A program made the position numbers and the translations under genes. Positions 1 to 8,846 of a DNA stretch of 64,000 bases are shown here, one piece after another (within the stretch, counting starts at the first letter, position 1; each line of letters starts with the position of its first letter). The notes beneath the pieces were generated by a model that did not search any database, had not been told where the DNA came from, and saw nothing but the letters and a program-made list of their open reading frames with translations. This stretch comes from Wenzhouxiangella sp. AB-CW3. GTDB lineage: Bacteria; Pseudomonadota; Gammaproteobacteria; Xanthomonadales; Wenzhouxiangellaceae. The stretch lies in contig NZ_CP061368.1 in the NCBI RefSeq assembly GCF_014725735.1, positions 299,225 to 363,224 on the forward strand, given 5' to 3'.

Positions 1-254
1 GCCGCTGTCATGGCCTCGCCCACGGCCTGTTCGTCGCGGATGTCGACTTTCAGCGGCAGGGCGCGGCCGCCTGCGGCCTCGATGTCTTCCGCCGCGCTGT
101 GGATGGTGCCCGGCAGTTTGGGGTGGCGGCGGTCGGTCTTGGCGGCGATGGCGACGTTGGCGCCATCGCGCGCGGCACGCAGTGCGATGGCCAGGCCGAT
201 GCCGCGCGAGGCGCCGGTGATGAACAGGGTCTTGTTGGCGAGTGACTGGGTCAT
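1..254 (-). CDS. SDR family oxidoreductase (HSDL2-like), 3' part outside window
   Basis: The first 84 codons of a short-chain dehydrogenase/reductase running off the left edge. The N-terminus carries the classical NAD(P)-binding motif TGASRGIG (about residues 13-20) after a beta-strand LFI. The stretch KTDRRHPKLPGTIHSAAEDI is characteristic of the hydroxysteroid-dehydrogenase-like protein 2 (HSDL2) branch of SDRs. The catalytic Tyr-x-x-x-Lys lies beyond the edge and cannot be checked. The gene is divergent from the DedA/LssY gene, with a 73-bp gap between starts. The family assignment is secure; the substrate is unknown. Confidence 0.85.
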   Translation of the reverse strand, partial: MTQSLANKTLFITGASRGIGLAIALRAARDGANVAIAAKTDRRHPKLPGTIHSAAEDIEAAGGRALPLKVDIRDEQAVGEAMTA

Positions 255-327
255 GAATGCTGTCCTATTCCGGTGTGAGGGGTATGCTACATCGGAGAAG
301 GGGTACACGGCGCGCGCCGGCTGAAGC

Positions 328-2379
328 ATGGATACCGGGTTTCTCGCCAATCTCAATCAGCTGCTCCAGTCTCATCCGGTCTGGCTGGTGGCGATGGCCT
401 TTGCCTTCGCGCTGCTTGAATCACTGGCCATTGTCGGAATTTTCATCCCGGGCATCGTTCTGTTGTTCATCGTCGGCACGGTGATCGGTGCCGACCCGGT
501 GCTGTTCTTCTGGTGCTGGCTGGGGGCGGCCGCCGGCGCACTGTGTGGCGATCTGGTCAGTCACTGGGCGGGTTCGCGCTTCCGGTCGGAGATTCCGCGG
601 CTCTGGCCCCTGAGTCGGCGCCCCGACATGCTCGCCGCCGGACAGGACGCGGTACTCCGCCATGGTGGCAAGGCGGTGATCATCGGTCGCTTTGTCGGGC
701 CGCTGCGACCGGTGGTGCCGCTGGTTGCGGGCATGATGAGCATGCCCATGCGTGCTTTTCTGGCCTTCTCCATTCCGGCCTGCGTGTTGTGGGCGCCGGC
801 TTACCTGCTGCCGGGCATGCTGTTTGGCGCCTCGCTGGAACTTGCTGCCGAGTTTGCCGGCCGCCTGGTGGTGATCCTGCTGGTCGTGGTGCTGGGTGGC
901 TGGATGGCAGTCTGGCTGACGCGGCTGGTTTACAACTTTACCGCCCGTCGCAGCGCCTGGTGGCTCAAGTCGCTGATTCGCTGGAGCAGCGAGCACCCGC
1001 TGCTGGGGCGAGTGGTGGCGCCGCTGTTCGAGCCCGGCAAGCGCGAGTTGCTTTCCGTGGCCCTGCTGGGATTACTGCTCCTGGTGTCGCTGGCGTTGCT
1101 GCTGGGGGTTTTGCTGGTCGCACCGTTCGCTACCGGGGCCTTGGGTGCCGAGCAACAGGTGGCCGGCTGGGCGGCGAGTCTGCGCAGTCATGCCGCCGAC
1201 CCCGTTTTTGCCGCGCTGTCGCTGGCCGGTGAGATGCCGGTGATGGGTATGGTGGCCGCCATCATGACGCTGTTGCTGCTGGCGGTTCGACGCACCAATG
1301 CGGCCTGGCACTGGCTGGTGGCCACGGCCGGGGCATGGCTGCTGGCGGCCATGCTGGCCGCATTGATGAGGCGGCTGGTTGAGGCGCCGGAAGCGATGCC
1401 TTCGCTGGGCGAGATTCCCCATCGCGCAACCGTGCTGACCACTGCGGTGCTCGGGTTCTTTGCCGTGATGATTGCCAAGGATCTGCCGGCCGGATTGCGC
1501 AAATGGCCTTACCTGCTGACCAGTCTCATGCTGATGCTGGTCTGCCTGGCCAATCTGTACCTGGGGCGGGTATCTCTTGGCGGCATTCTCGCGGCCCTGG
1601 CCCTGGGGGGCGGTTGGGTCGCGCTGGTGGGTATCGGCTATCGCCAGCGTGCCCTGCCGCGCAGCCGGCCGTTCCTGGTGGCCCTGGTGTTCTATGGCCT
1701 GCTGGTCATTCTGGGCGGTCAGCATGCCGGGAATCACCTGCAATCGATGCTCGAGGCCTCCCGCCTGGCGCCGACGGAACGTCATCTGAGCCTGTCGGAG
1801 TGGCTGTCCGAGGGTTGGGCGGCCCTGCCCGAGCGACGATCGCGGATCGGTGCCGCCGCGCTGCAGCGCTTCGATCTGCAGGTCGCTGGCGATCTGGATG
1901 CGCTGGCCTATCAGCTCGAGTCTGCCGGCTGGCATCGGCCCGAAACGGAAGTGGCGAGCCCGTGGACCCGGCTGGCCGAACCCGGGGACGATGCCCTGGC
2001 CATGCCGCACCTGCCGCGTGAGTTTGCCGGGCGTCCGGAGCACCTGGTGCGTGTTCTGCCCGTCGGCGAGGAGCAGATGGTGGTGCTGAGGCTGTGGTCG
2101 TCCGGTGCCAGGGTGCAGCCAGGGGGAGTGCCGATCTGGCTTGGCCAGGTGCGAACCGTAGCTCCGGCGCGACTGTTCGGGCTGATCCGTTATTGGACAG
2201 TGACCGAGCCGGAAGGCAAGCCGGCCGATGCACAGTTGGAAAGCGCGTTGTCAGGTCATGTGCAATTGACCGTTTCGGAGGCGTTACGGCTGTACTTCGA
2301 GCCGGCGCTCAGTGTGCCGAGTCATCCGGCTCATCGGCCGGGTCCTGCAGAAGGCTCACGAGGGCTTCCAGTCGACTGA
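328..2379 (+). CDS. DedA/VTT - PAP2-like - LssY C-terminal domain membrane protein
   Basis: A 683-residue polytopic inner-membrane protein with three parts. Residues about 1-200 are a DedA/VTT (SNARE-associated) domain with the family motif GRFVGPLRPVVPLVAG, as in lipid-scrambling and flippase-type DedA proteins. Residues about 240-460 are hydrophobic and occupy the position of a PAP2 phosphatase domain, but the PSGH and SR...H...D signatures are not intact (PHRATVLTTAV and YLGRVSLGGIL stand in their place). Residues about 500-650 resemble the LssY C-terminal domain. Undecaprenyl-phosphate or phospholipid traffic is a reasonable guess; a phosphatase activity is not supported by the residues seen. 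The last 71 bp overlap the convergent LON-domain gene. Confidence 0.85.
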   Translation: MDTGFLANLNQLLQSHPVWLVAMAFAFALLESLAIVGIFIPGIVLLFIVGTVIGADPVLFFWCWLGAAAGALCGDLVSHWAGSRFRSEIPRLWPLSRRPDMLAAGQDAVLRHGGKAVIIGRFVGPLRPVVPLVAGMMSMPMRAFLAFSIPACVLWAPAYLLPGMLFGASLELAAEFAGRLVVILLVVVLGGWMAVWLTRLVYNFTARRSAWWLKSLIRWSSEHPLLGRVVAPLFEPGKRELLSVALLGLLLLVSLALLLGVLLVAPFATGALGAEQQVAGWAASLRSHAADPVFAALSLAGEMPVMGMVAAIMTLLLLAVRRTNAAWHWLVATAGAWLLAAMLAALMRRLVEAPEAMPSLGEIPHRATVLTTAVLGFFAVMIAKDLPAGLRKWPYLLTSLMLMLVCLANLYLGRVSLGGILAALALGGGWVALVGIGYRQRALPRSRPFLVALVFYGLLVILGGQHAGNHLQSMLEASRLAPTERHLSLSEWLSEGWAALPERRSRIGAAALQRFDLQVAGDLDALAYQLESAGWHRPETEVASPWTRLAEPGDDALAMPHLPREFAGRPEHLVRVLPVGEEQMVVLRLWSSGARVQPGGVPIWLGQVRTVAPARLFGLIRYWTVTEPEGKPADAQLESALSGHVQLTVSEALRLYFEPALSVPSHPAHRPGPAEGSRGLPVD

Positions 2380-2905
2380 CAGGGTCGCTCATCTCAAGCA
2401 GGGCCTGGGCATGCTCGAGTTCCAGCGGCAGCAGCGCGGCCAGGCAGCGCCCCAGCTCGACGGCATCGTCGATGTCGATATCGATGTCACTGGCGGTTTG
2501 TCGATGACTCAGCAATTCCTGCATCAGGGTCTGAAGGGCAGCAAACCGGGCCGGCACGGCCGCGGCCGGTTCTGGAGGCAGCCAGTCGACCGTGCCGATC
2601 AACAGTCCATCGTCGCGCGCGCGTGTATCGATGATGCGGAACCGGCGTCGGCCTTCGCAGCGAAGCCCGAGCAAGCCATCGTCAAGGGTCGAGAAATCGG
2701 TAATGATGGCCTCTGTTCCGATGCGCGCATGGCGGGCGCGTCCGGCCTGCGCTGCCGGCCAGGCACAGATCACGCCGAAGCCGCTGTCGGCGCGAGTGCA
2801 GTCGCGCACCATGCTCAGGTAGCGCTGTTCGAAAATGCGAAGCGGCAGCGTCGCGCCGGGAAACAGCACGGTCTGCAGCGGGAACAGGGGCAGTTCGGTG
2901 CTCAC
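2309..2905 (-). CDS. LON peptidase N-terminal (substrate-binding) domain protein
   Basis: 198 residues matching the stand-alone LON substrate-binding domain. The N-terminus reads LPLFPLQTVLFPGATLPLRIFE and is followed by RYLSMVRDC, both typical of the domain. The AAA+ ATPase and Ser-Lys protease parts of Lon are absent, so it cannot be a protease by itself. An acidic Asp/Ile run (DIDIDIDD, about residue 140) precedes the C-terminal helices. Its start overlaps the stop of mpl by 4 bp (ATGA), so the two are probably translationally coupled. The cellular role of these single-domain proteins is not established. Confidence 0.88.
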   Translation of the reverse strand: MSTELPLFPLQTVLFPGATLPLRIFEQRYLSMVRDCTRADSGFGVICAWPAAQAGRARHARIGTEAIITDFSTLDDGLLGLRCEGRRRFRIIDTRARDDGLLIGTVDWLPPEPAAAVPARFAALQTLMQELLSHRQTASDIDIDIDDAVELGRCLAALLPLELEHAQALLEMSDPVSRLEALVSLLQDPADEPDDSAH

Positions 2906-4260
2906 GCGAGGCGGTCGAAGAAGCGTTGTGGCGCGGATTCAAAGCCGCGGTTGCTCATGAACACGACATGGTCGCCGGGCCGGACCTTGCCGGCCAGGTC
3001 GTCGAGCAGCGCTTCGACACGGCTGCGCGGACGGCCCTCGCCCCCGCATCGTTCCAGCACATCGTGTGGGTCCCAGTCCATGGCCTCACTGGTGCGCAGC
3101 CAGACATGGTCGGCGGCGGCCAGGGCGGCCGGGAGTTCGTTGACATGAAAACCGCCGCGCATGGTGTTGCTGGCCGGTTCCAGGGCGACCAGAATGCGCG
3201 CGTTGCCGACGGCCCTGCGCAGCCCCTCCAGGGTGAGTCGAATGGCGGTGGGGTGATGCGCGAAGTCGTCGTAGACATGGACACCGCCACACTCGCCCAG
3301 TCGTTCCAGGCGCCGCTTGACGCCGCCGAAGCGGGCCAGTGCCTCGATGGCCCTGGCGACCGGGACGCCGGCCTCGCCGGCCGCGGCGATGGCGGCCAGT
3401 GCATTGAGTGCATTGTGGCGGCCGGTCTGGGTCCAGTTCAGTTCGCCCTGTGATTCGCCCTGGTGGAATATCTCCAGGCGGCGACCGGAAGGCTCGATCA
3501 ACCGTACCTGCCATTGCCCACTGTCGCTGTCGTGAAAACCAAACGGGACCTGTCGGGTCCAGCAGCCCATGTCCAGCACTTCAGCCAGTTCGCTGTCAGC
3601 GGCGTTGACCAGGATGCTGCCGTTGCCGGCAATGGTTCGCACCAGGTGATGGAACTGGGTCTGGATCGAGGCCAGGTCGGGGTAGATGTCGGCGTGGTCG
3701 AACTCGAGGTTGTTGAGGATGGCGATGCGGGGGCGGTAGTGCACGAACTTGGCCCGCTTGTCGAAAAAGGCCGTATCGTATTCGTCGGCCTCGACCACGA
3801 AATACTCCTCGCCGGCACGAGCCGAGACACCGAAGTCGGTGGGAATGCCGCCGATGAGAAAGCCCGGTGCCAGCCCGGCCTGTTCCAGTATCCAGGCCAG
3901 CATGCTGGCGGTAGTGGTCTTGCCATGCGTACCGGCCACGGCCAGTACCTTGCGCCGACGCAGGTAGTTTTCGCCCAGCCAGCGCGGGCCCGAAGTAAAC
4001 GGGATGTTCTCGTTGAGGATGTGCTCCACGGCCGGGTTGCCGCGACCCAGGGCGTTGCCGACGATGACCAGGTCGGTGTCGGCGGCGATGTGCTCGGGCC
4101 GATAGCCCTCGGCCAGGTCGATGCCCAGTTGCTCGAGCTGGGTGCTCATCGGAGGGTAGACGTTCTGGTCCGATCCGCTGACTTCGTGTCCGTCAGCGCG
4201 AGCCAGGGCGGCCACGCCACCCATGAAGGTGCCGCAGATTCCGAGAATATGTATTTTCAC
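2902..4260 (-). CDS. mpl: UDP-N-acetylmuramate:L-Ala-gamma-D-Glu-meso-Dap ligase
   Basis: A 452-residue Mur-ligase-family protein. Mpl joins UDP-MurNAc to the recycled tripeptide L-Ala-gamma-D-Glu-meso-DAP in the cytoplasm, returning old wall peptides to peptidoglycan synthesis. It begins with the MurC-like Rossmann motif GICGTFMGG and has the ATP-binding loop GTHGKTT at residues 110-116. The segment EADEYDTAFFDKR separates Mpl from MurC, and NNLEFDHADIY is the central-domain signature. The C-terminal ligase domain carries YDDFAHHPTAI. Length is normal for Mpl. It overlaps the membrane-protein gene upstream and the LON-domain gene downstream by 4 bp each, giving a compact three-gene unit. Confidence 0.97.
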   Translation of the reverse strand: MKIHILGICGTFMGGVAALARADGHEVSGSDQNVYPPMSTQLEQLGIDLAEGYRPEHIAADTDLVIVGNALGRGNPAVEHILNENIPFTSGPRWLGENYLRRRKVLAVAGTHGKTTTASMLAWILEQAGLAPGFLIGGIPTDFGVSARAGEEYFVVEADEYDTAFFDKRAKFVHYRPRIAILNNLEFDHADIYPDLASIQTQFHHLVRTIAGNGSILVNAADSELAEVLDMGCWTRQVPFGFHDSDSGQWQVRLIEPSGRRLEIFHQGESQGELNWTQTGRHNALNALAAIAAAGEAGVPVARAIEALARFGGVKRRLERLGECGGVHVYDDFAHHPTAIRLTLEGLRRAVGNARILVALEPASNTMRGGFHVNELPAALAAADHVWLRTSEAMDWDPHDVLERCGGEGRPRSRVEALLDDLAGKVRPGDHVVFMSNRGFESAPQRFFDRLA

Positions 4261-4757
4261 AGGGGTCCAGCCAACGTGGTGATGACAAACAGGGTCAGAG
4301 CAAACAATATCACCGCGACGGCCAGGCCGGCGGCGAAGGTGGTGTCGAGCGCATGCCGCCAGATGTGGGCATCGACGGCAAATGACCAGATGAACACGAT
4401 CAGAGCGGCCAGCGCGGTCCAGGTGGCGGGTTCGCCGGCGCCGGCGCTGACGGTCAGTGGCAGGCTGATGGCGGTCAGCAGGGCGCTGGTGCCGAACTGG
4501 GCGGTGACGGTCTGCTGCCAGCGTTGGGGTAGTCGTCTGAGGGTCAGGACGATGCGGGCCAGGATCAGCGGCAGCACCAGCGCCAGTGCCAGCACCAGTC
4601 CGGCCTGATCAGGCGCCTCGCCCAGTGTCATGGCCATGCCCGATACCAGCAGGTACAGTAGCATGGCCAGGGCCAGGGAGGTGTTGCCGACAGGCAGGTC
4701 CTGGGGTCCCAGGCGCAGGGTCACGATTCCGAACAGGCGCGCGATGAAGTCAGACAT
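4257..4757 (-). CDS. Small polytopic membrane protein of unknown function
   Basis: A 166-residue very hydrophobic protein with about five predicted membrane segments (for example SLALAMLLYLLVSGMAM, LVLALALVLPLILARIVL and AVAVILFALTLFVITT). I recognise no named family and see no catalytic motif. The chosen ATG gives a short charged N-terminus MSDFIARLF before the first helix; an upstream in-frame extension would read through the divergent tusA-like gene and is unlikely. It is first in the unit with mpl and the LON-domain gene (ATGA overlap with mpl). Its start codon shares two bases with the start codon of the divergent tusA-like gene. Confidence 0.7.
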   Translation of the reverse strand: MSDFIARLFGIVTLRLGPQDLPVGNTSLALAMLLYLLVSGMAMTLGEAPDQAGLVLALALVLPLILARIVLTLRRLPQRWQQTVTAQFGTSALLTAISLPLTVSAGAGEPATWTALAALIVFIWSFAVDAHIWRHALDTTFAAGLAVAVILFALTLFVITTLAGPL

Positions 4758-5019
4758 GGAACAACATGATCCGCCCGGACAAGTGCTGGATTGCAGCGGC
4801 AGTGTCTGCCCCGAACCCGTGTTGCAGACTCGCCGCGCGGTTGCCGGCATGAGCCCCGGAGATATTCTCGAGGTGTGGGCCACCGACCCCCTGGCTGAAC
4901 TGGACTTGGCCGTCTACTGTGAGCATGCGGGTCACGAGTTGCTGCTGGCAGAAACCGTCGACGGCACGGTGCATGTCCGGATTCGTGTCAGCCCAGGGCG
5001 TCAGCCAGGCGCTGGTTGA
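4756..5019 (+). CDS. TusA-family sulfurtransferase
   Basis: An 87-residue protein with the TusA/SirA signature LDCSGSVCPEPVL; the Cys of the CPEP motif (near residue 17) is the persulfide-carrying residue. The rest, SPGDILEVWATDPLAELDLAVYC, fits the two-layer alpha/beta fold. TusA proteins relay sulfur for tRNA 2-thiouridine or other acceptors; which one applies here is unknown. An alternative in-frame ATG 12 bp upstream (MKSDMEQ) would lie further inside the divergent gene. The 3' end overlaps the convergent adk by 32 bp. Confidence 0.88.
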   Translation: MEQHDPPGQVLDCSGSVCPEPVLQTRRAVAGMSPGDILEVWATDPLAELDLAVYCEHAGHELLLAETVDGTVHVRIRVSPGRQPGAG

Positions 5020-5548
5020 TGTCCTCGATGCTGCCGATGCCGTCAATCTCGGCCAGCAGTCCGTGTTCGCGATAGTGCTCCGATACAGGGGCGGTCTGCT
5101 CCCGGTAGACCTTCAGGCGATTGCGGACCACTTCCTCGGTATCGTCGGAACGCCCTTCCTCTTCGGCACGTCGGGCCAGTCGCTGAATGATCTGTTCTTC
5201 GTCGACTCGCAGCTCCAGGGCCTTTTCCACTGGTTGCTCCAAACGCTCGAGCAGTTCGTCCAGTGCGCGTGCCTGGGCGAGATTGCGAGGGTAGCCGTCG
5301 AGAATGAAGCCCGGCTGCACATCCGCCGCGCCAAGACGTTCTTCGATCAGGCCCAGCACCAGTTCGTCGGGCACGAGCTCGCCGCGGTCCATGAAGGACC
5401 GGGCCTGCCGGCCCAGGGGCGTTTCATCGGCCACTGCCGAGCGCAGCAGGTCGCCGGTGGAGATGTGTGGAACCTTGATGCGGTCCTTGAGTAGGGCAGC
5501 CTGGGTGCCCTTGCCTGAGCCAGGCGGGCCGAGCAGTACGATACGCAT
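4988..5548 (-). CDS. adk: Adenylate kinase (short, LID-less type)
   Basis: 186 residues. It interconverts ATP + AMP and 2 ADP in the cytoplasm. The P-loop GPPGSGKGT is at residues 7-15, followed by the AMP-binding STGDLLR and the GFILDGYPRN motif. The LID is short: RLARRAEEEGRSDDTEEVVRNR replaces the roughly 30-residue zinc/LID insertion of E. coli-type enzymes, so this is the short variant common in Xanthomonadales-like bacteria and Gram-positive UMP/CMP-like forms. It is divergent from the PPi-phosphofructokinase gene across 189 bp and convergent with the tusA-like gene. Confidence 0.97.
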   Translation of the reverse strand: MRIVLLGPPGSGKGTQAALLKDRIKVPHISTGDLLRSAVADETPLGRQARSFMDRGELVPDELVLGLIEERLGAADVQPGFILDGYPRNLAQARALDELLERLEQPVEKALELRVDEEQIIQRLARRAEEEGRSDDTEEVVRNRLKVYREQTAPVSEHYREHGLLAEIDGIGSIEDINQRLADALG

Positions 5549-5737
5549 GGTTTGCTGTTTGTCGCAATGAGGGGAAATGGAAACAAGCCGGCAAAATTAA
5601 CCGGAATGGGTCTTGAGTGTCAAATGGGCCGGGGTTATGAGTGCATAACCAGAAAGTGTGTCTTGTGTCATGTTTCTGGGCAGGACATTCCGTTATTCTG
5701 CCGGGTCTGAAACCCGCATCTTCAAAGACAGCCAGTC

Positions 5738-7000
5738 ATGGCAAGACGAAATCTTCTGTATGCCCAGTCCGGCGGTGTCACGCCGGTCATCAATGCCACC
5801 GCGGCCGCGGTCATCGAGGCTGCGCGCCGCAGGACTGATGCATTCGGTCAGGTGCTGGCCGCTCGGGATGGCATCGTCGGTGTGCTGACAGAGCGGCTGA
5901 TTGATACGGCCAGTCTGCAGGATGACGAGCTCGCCGCGCTCTCTCATACGCCGGGAGGCGTCTTCGGTTCCTGCCGCTACAAGCTTCGCGACGTGGCCGA
6001 GGACCGGCGCGAGTACGAGCGCATCATCGAGGTTTTTCGGGCCCACGATATCGGCTGTTTCCTCTACAACGGCGGAAACGATTCGGCCGATACTGCATGG
6101 AAGCTCTCGCAGGTGGCCGAGCGGCTCGAGTATCCGCTGCAATGCATTGGTGTGCCCAAGACCATCGACAACGACCTGGCGGTGACCGACAGTTCGCCGG
6201 GTTTCGGTTCCGTGGCCAAGTACGTGGCGGTGTCCATTCTCGAAGCCAGTCTTGATGTGTTGTCCATGGCTTCCACCTCGACTCGGGTGTTCGTGCTGGA
6301 AGTGATGGGCCGGCATGCGGGCTGGATTGCCGCGGCCGCGGGCCTGGCGCAGCGCGAGCAAGGCGATCCGCCCCAGGTGATCCTGTTGCCCGAGCGCGGC
6401 TTCGACCAGGCGCGCTTTCTGGATGCCGTGCAGCAATCAGTCGAGCGGAATGGCTACTGTTCAGTGGTGGTTTCAGAAGGACTGCGGGACCAGCAAGGTC
6501 AGTTTCTGGCCGATGCCGGTGGCAAGGATGCTTTCGGCCATCGTCAGCTCGGCGGTGTCGGACCCATGATCGCAGAGCTGATCACGGACCAGCTTGGTTT
6601 CAAGAACCACTGGGCGGTGGCCGACTACCTGCAGCGTTCGGCTCGGCACATTGCCTCGCAGACCGATCTCGAGCATGCGCGTGCGGTCGGCGAGGCCGCC
6701 GTCGAGCTGGCCGTCGAGGGGCAGAACGGCGTCATGCCGGTGATTCGCCGGATTTCGGACCATCCCTACCGCTGGACCACCGAGGCGGCATCCCTTGAGC
6801 GCATCGCCAATCAGGAAAAGACCCTGCCGGATCACTTCATTTCCGAGGATGGATTCGGCATTACGCCGGCCTGTCGGGAGTACCTGGCGCCGCTGATTCG
6901 CGGCGAGGCCTTTCCGCCGTTTGCCGCCGATGGTCTGCCGCGCTATGTGCGACCGAGGCTGGCCGAATTGCCGCGCCGGCTGGATCGTTTTCCGCTCTGA
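5738..7000 (+). CDS. pfp: Diphosphate-dependent 6-phosphofructokinase
   Basis: A 420-residue phosphofructokinase of the pyrophosphate-dependent clade. It phosphorylates fructose 6-phosphate reversibly with PPi, so it can serve glycolysis and gluconeogenesis. Two positions argue for PPi rather than ATP: GGNDSADT where ATP enzymes have GGDGS, and PKTIDNDL where ATP enzymes have Gly before TIDND. The substrate loop MGRHAGWIAAAAGLA is intact. It lies upstream of and in the same direction as GTP-type PEP carboxykinase, which suggests a carbon-flux locus around a reversible lower and upper glycolysis. Length is as expected for the short bacterial PPi-PFKs. Confidence 0.93.
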   Translation: MARRNLLYAQSGGVTPVINATAAAVIEAARRRTDAFGQVLAARDGIVGVLTERLIDTASLQDDELAALSHTPGGVFGSCRYKLRDVAEDRREYERIIEVFRAHDIGCFLYNGGNDSADTAWKLSQVAERLEYPLQCIGVPKTIDNDLAVTDSSPGFGSVAKYVAVSILEASLDVLSMASTSTRVFVLEVMGRHAGWIAAAAGLAQREQGDPPQVILLPERGFDQARFLDAVQQSVERNGYCSVVVSEGLRDQQGQFLADAGGKDAFGHRQLGGVGPMIAELITDQLGFKNHWAVADYLQRSARHIASQTDLEHARAVGEAAVELAVEGQNGVMPVIRRISDHPYRWTTEAASLERIANQEKTLPDHFISEDGFGITPACREYLAPLIRGEAFPPFAADGLPRYVRPRLAELPRRLDRFPL

Positions 7001-7091
7001 CTGCCGGCGGTTCGTCGCCATATTGCAACCCGCGCTGCAAGCGGCTACCCTGCCGGGTTTATCCCGCATAGTCTGCCCGCCGCCAAACATC

Positions 7092-8846
7092 ATGTCTTCC
7101 AAACTTACAGCGCTCAATGAATGGGTCGATCAGGTCGCCACGCACACCCGCGCCAGCCAGGTCTCTTGGTGTGATGGATCTGCAGCCGAAAATGAACGTC
7201 TGATTGCTGCGATGCTGGAGTCCGGCGATCTCGAAAAGCTCAATCCGGACACCCACCCCGACTGCTATCTGCACCGCTCCGATCCGGACGATGTGGCCCG
7301 GGTCGAACACCTGACCTTTGTCTGCACGGAAGACCCGGACCAGGCCGGGCCCAATAACAACTGGATGGCCCCGGCCGAGGCCCATGCCCTGATGAAGGGG
7401 CTGTTTGCCGGCTGCATGGAGGGCCGCACGCTCTACGTTGTGCCCTATTGCATGGGTCCCGTCGATTCACCGCTGTCGCGCTGCGGTGTGGAAATCACTG
7501 ACAGCCCTTATGTCGTGGTCAATATGCGCCTGATGACGCGCATGGGGGCCGATGCGCTGGCGCGCATCGAGAACGACGGTCATTTCGTCAAGGGTCTGCA
7601 CTCGACCGGCGAGCTTGACCCGGACCGGCGCTACATCATGCATTTCCCGGAGGAACTCAGCATTCAGAGTTTCGGTTCGGGCTATGGCGGCAATGCCCTG
7701 CTGGGCAAGAAGTGCCATGCGCTGCGCATTGCCAGTTACCAGGCGCGAACCGAGGGCTGGCTGGCTGAACACATGCTGATTGTCGGTATCGAGAACCCGC
7801 AGGGCGAGGTTCGTTACGTGGCCGGCGCATTCCCGTCGGCCTGTGGCAAGACCAACCTGGCCATGCTGATTCCGCCGGCAGCCTACCGCGAGGCCGGCTG
7901 GAAGGTATGGACAGTTGGCGACGACATCTGCTGGTTGCACCCGGGCGAGGACGGGCGCCTGTGGGCGATCAATCCGGAAGCTGGCTTCTTCGGTGTGGCG
8001 CCGGGCACCGGCAACAAGACCAATCCGAATGCCCTGGCCATGCTGGATTGCGAGGCCATTTTTACGAATGTGGCGGTCACCGAGGACAACCAGCCCTGGT
8101 GGGAAGGTCTGGACGACCGCGTGCCGGCGAAAGACTGGCGCGGGCGTGATTTCGATCCGCGGCAGGGCCCGGCGGCCCATCCGAACTCACGCTTCACGGT
8201 TTCGATCAAGCGTTGCCCGAGTTATTCCGAGGTCGCCGAGAGCGCATCGGGCGTGCCGATCGACGCTATCCTGTTCGGCGGACGTCGGGCCGGCCTCGCT
8301 CCGCTGGTGCTGGAGGCGCGCGACTGGCGCCATGGTGTGCTGCTGGGTGCCGGCATGGCGTCGGAGACCACGGCTGCGGCGACCGGCGCGGTGGGTGTGG
8401 TGCGGCGCGACCCCATGGCCATGAAGCCATTCTGCGGGTACAACTTTGGCGACTACTGGGCGCACTGGCTGGAGGTGGGTTCGAAACTGAGCCATCCTCC
8501 GAAGATCTTCCAGGTCAACTGGTTCCGGCGCGACGCCGACGGCCGCTTCATCTGGCCCGGCTTTTCCGACAACATGCGCGTGCTGGAGTGGGTGCTCGAC
8601 CGTTGCCTGGGGCAAGCCCAGGTTCGTGAAACGGCGGTTGGTGGCTTGCCGGAGGATGGAGCCATCAATACTGATGGCCTGGAGCAGCACCCGGACATGG
8701 AAGCGCTGCTCGAGGTGGAACCGTCGGCCTGGCTGGCTGAACTGGACGATATTGCCGCCCACCTGGAGCAATTCGGCGGTCGTGTGCCGGGTGAGCTGCG
8801 CCAGGAGCTGGACCGGGTCGCAACGCGGCTTGGCGAGGCGGGATGA
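7092..8846 (+). CDS. pckG: Phosphoenolpyruvate carboxykinase (GTP)
   Basis: 584 residues; converts oxaloacetate + GTP to PEP + CO2 + GDP in gluconeogenesis. The P-loop with the hyper-reactive cysteine is FPSACGKTN, with Cys251 and Lys253; the Mg-binding GDDICW follows. MKPFCGYNFGDYWAHWL and FRRDADGRFIWPGFSDNMRVL are GTP-PEPCK signatures, and the size is normal for that class (ATP-PEPCK is shorter and unrelated in motif). The ATG at 7092 matches the family N-terminus; a longer reading frame upstream overlaps pfp and has no family similarity. It follows pfp by 91 bp. Confidence 0.97.
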   Translation: MSSKLTALNEWVDQVATHTRASQVSWCDGSAAENERLIAAMLESGDLEKLNPDTHPDCYLHRSDPDDVARVEHLTFVCTEDPDQAGPNNNWMAPAEAHALMKGLFAGCMEGRTLYVVPYCMGPVDSPLSRCGVEITDSPYVVVNMRLMTRMGADALARIENDGHFVKGLHSTGELDPDRRYIMHFPEELSIQSFGSGYGGNALLGKKCHALRIASYQARTEGWLAEHMLIVGIENPQGEVRYVAGAFPSACGKTNLAMLIPPAAYREAGWKVWTVGDDICWLHPGEDGRLWAINPEAGFFGVAPGTGNKTNPNALAMLDCEAIFTNVAVTEDNQPWWEGLDDRVPAKDWRGRDFDPRQGPAAHPNSRFTVSIKRCPSYSEVAESASGVPIDAILFGGRRAGLAPLVLEARDWRHGVLLGAGMASETTAAATGAVGVVRRDPMAMKPFCGYNFGDYWAHWLEVGSKLSHPPKIFQVNWFRRDADGRFIWPGFSDNMRVLEWVLDRCLGQAQVRETAVGGLPEDGAINTDGLEQHPDMEALLEVEPSAWLAELDDIAAHLEQFGGRVPGELRQELDRVATRLGEAG

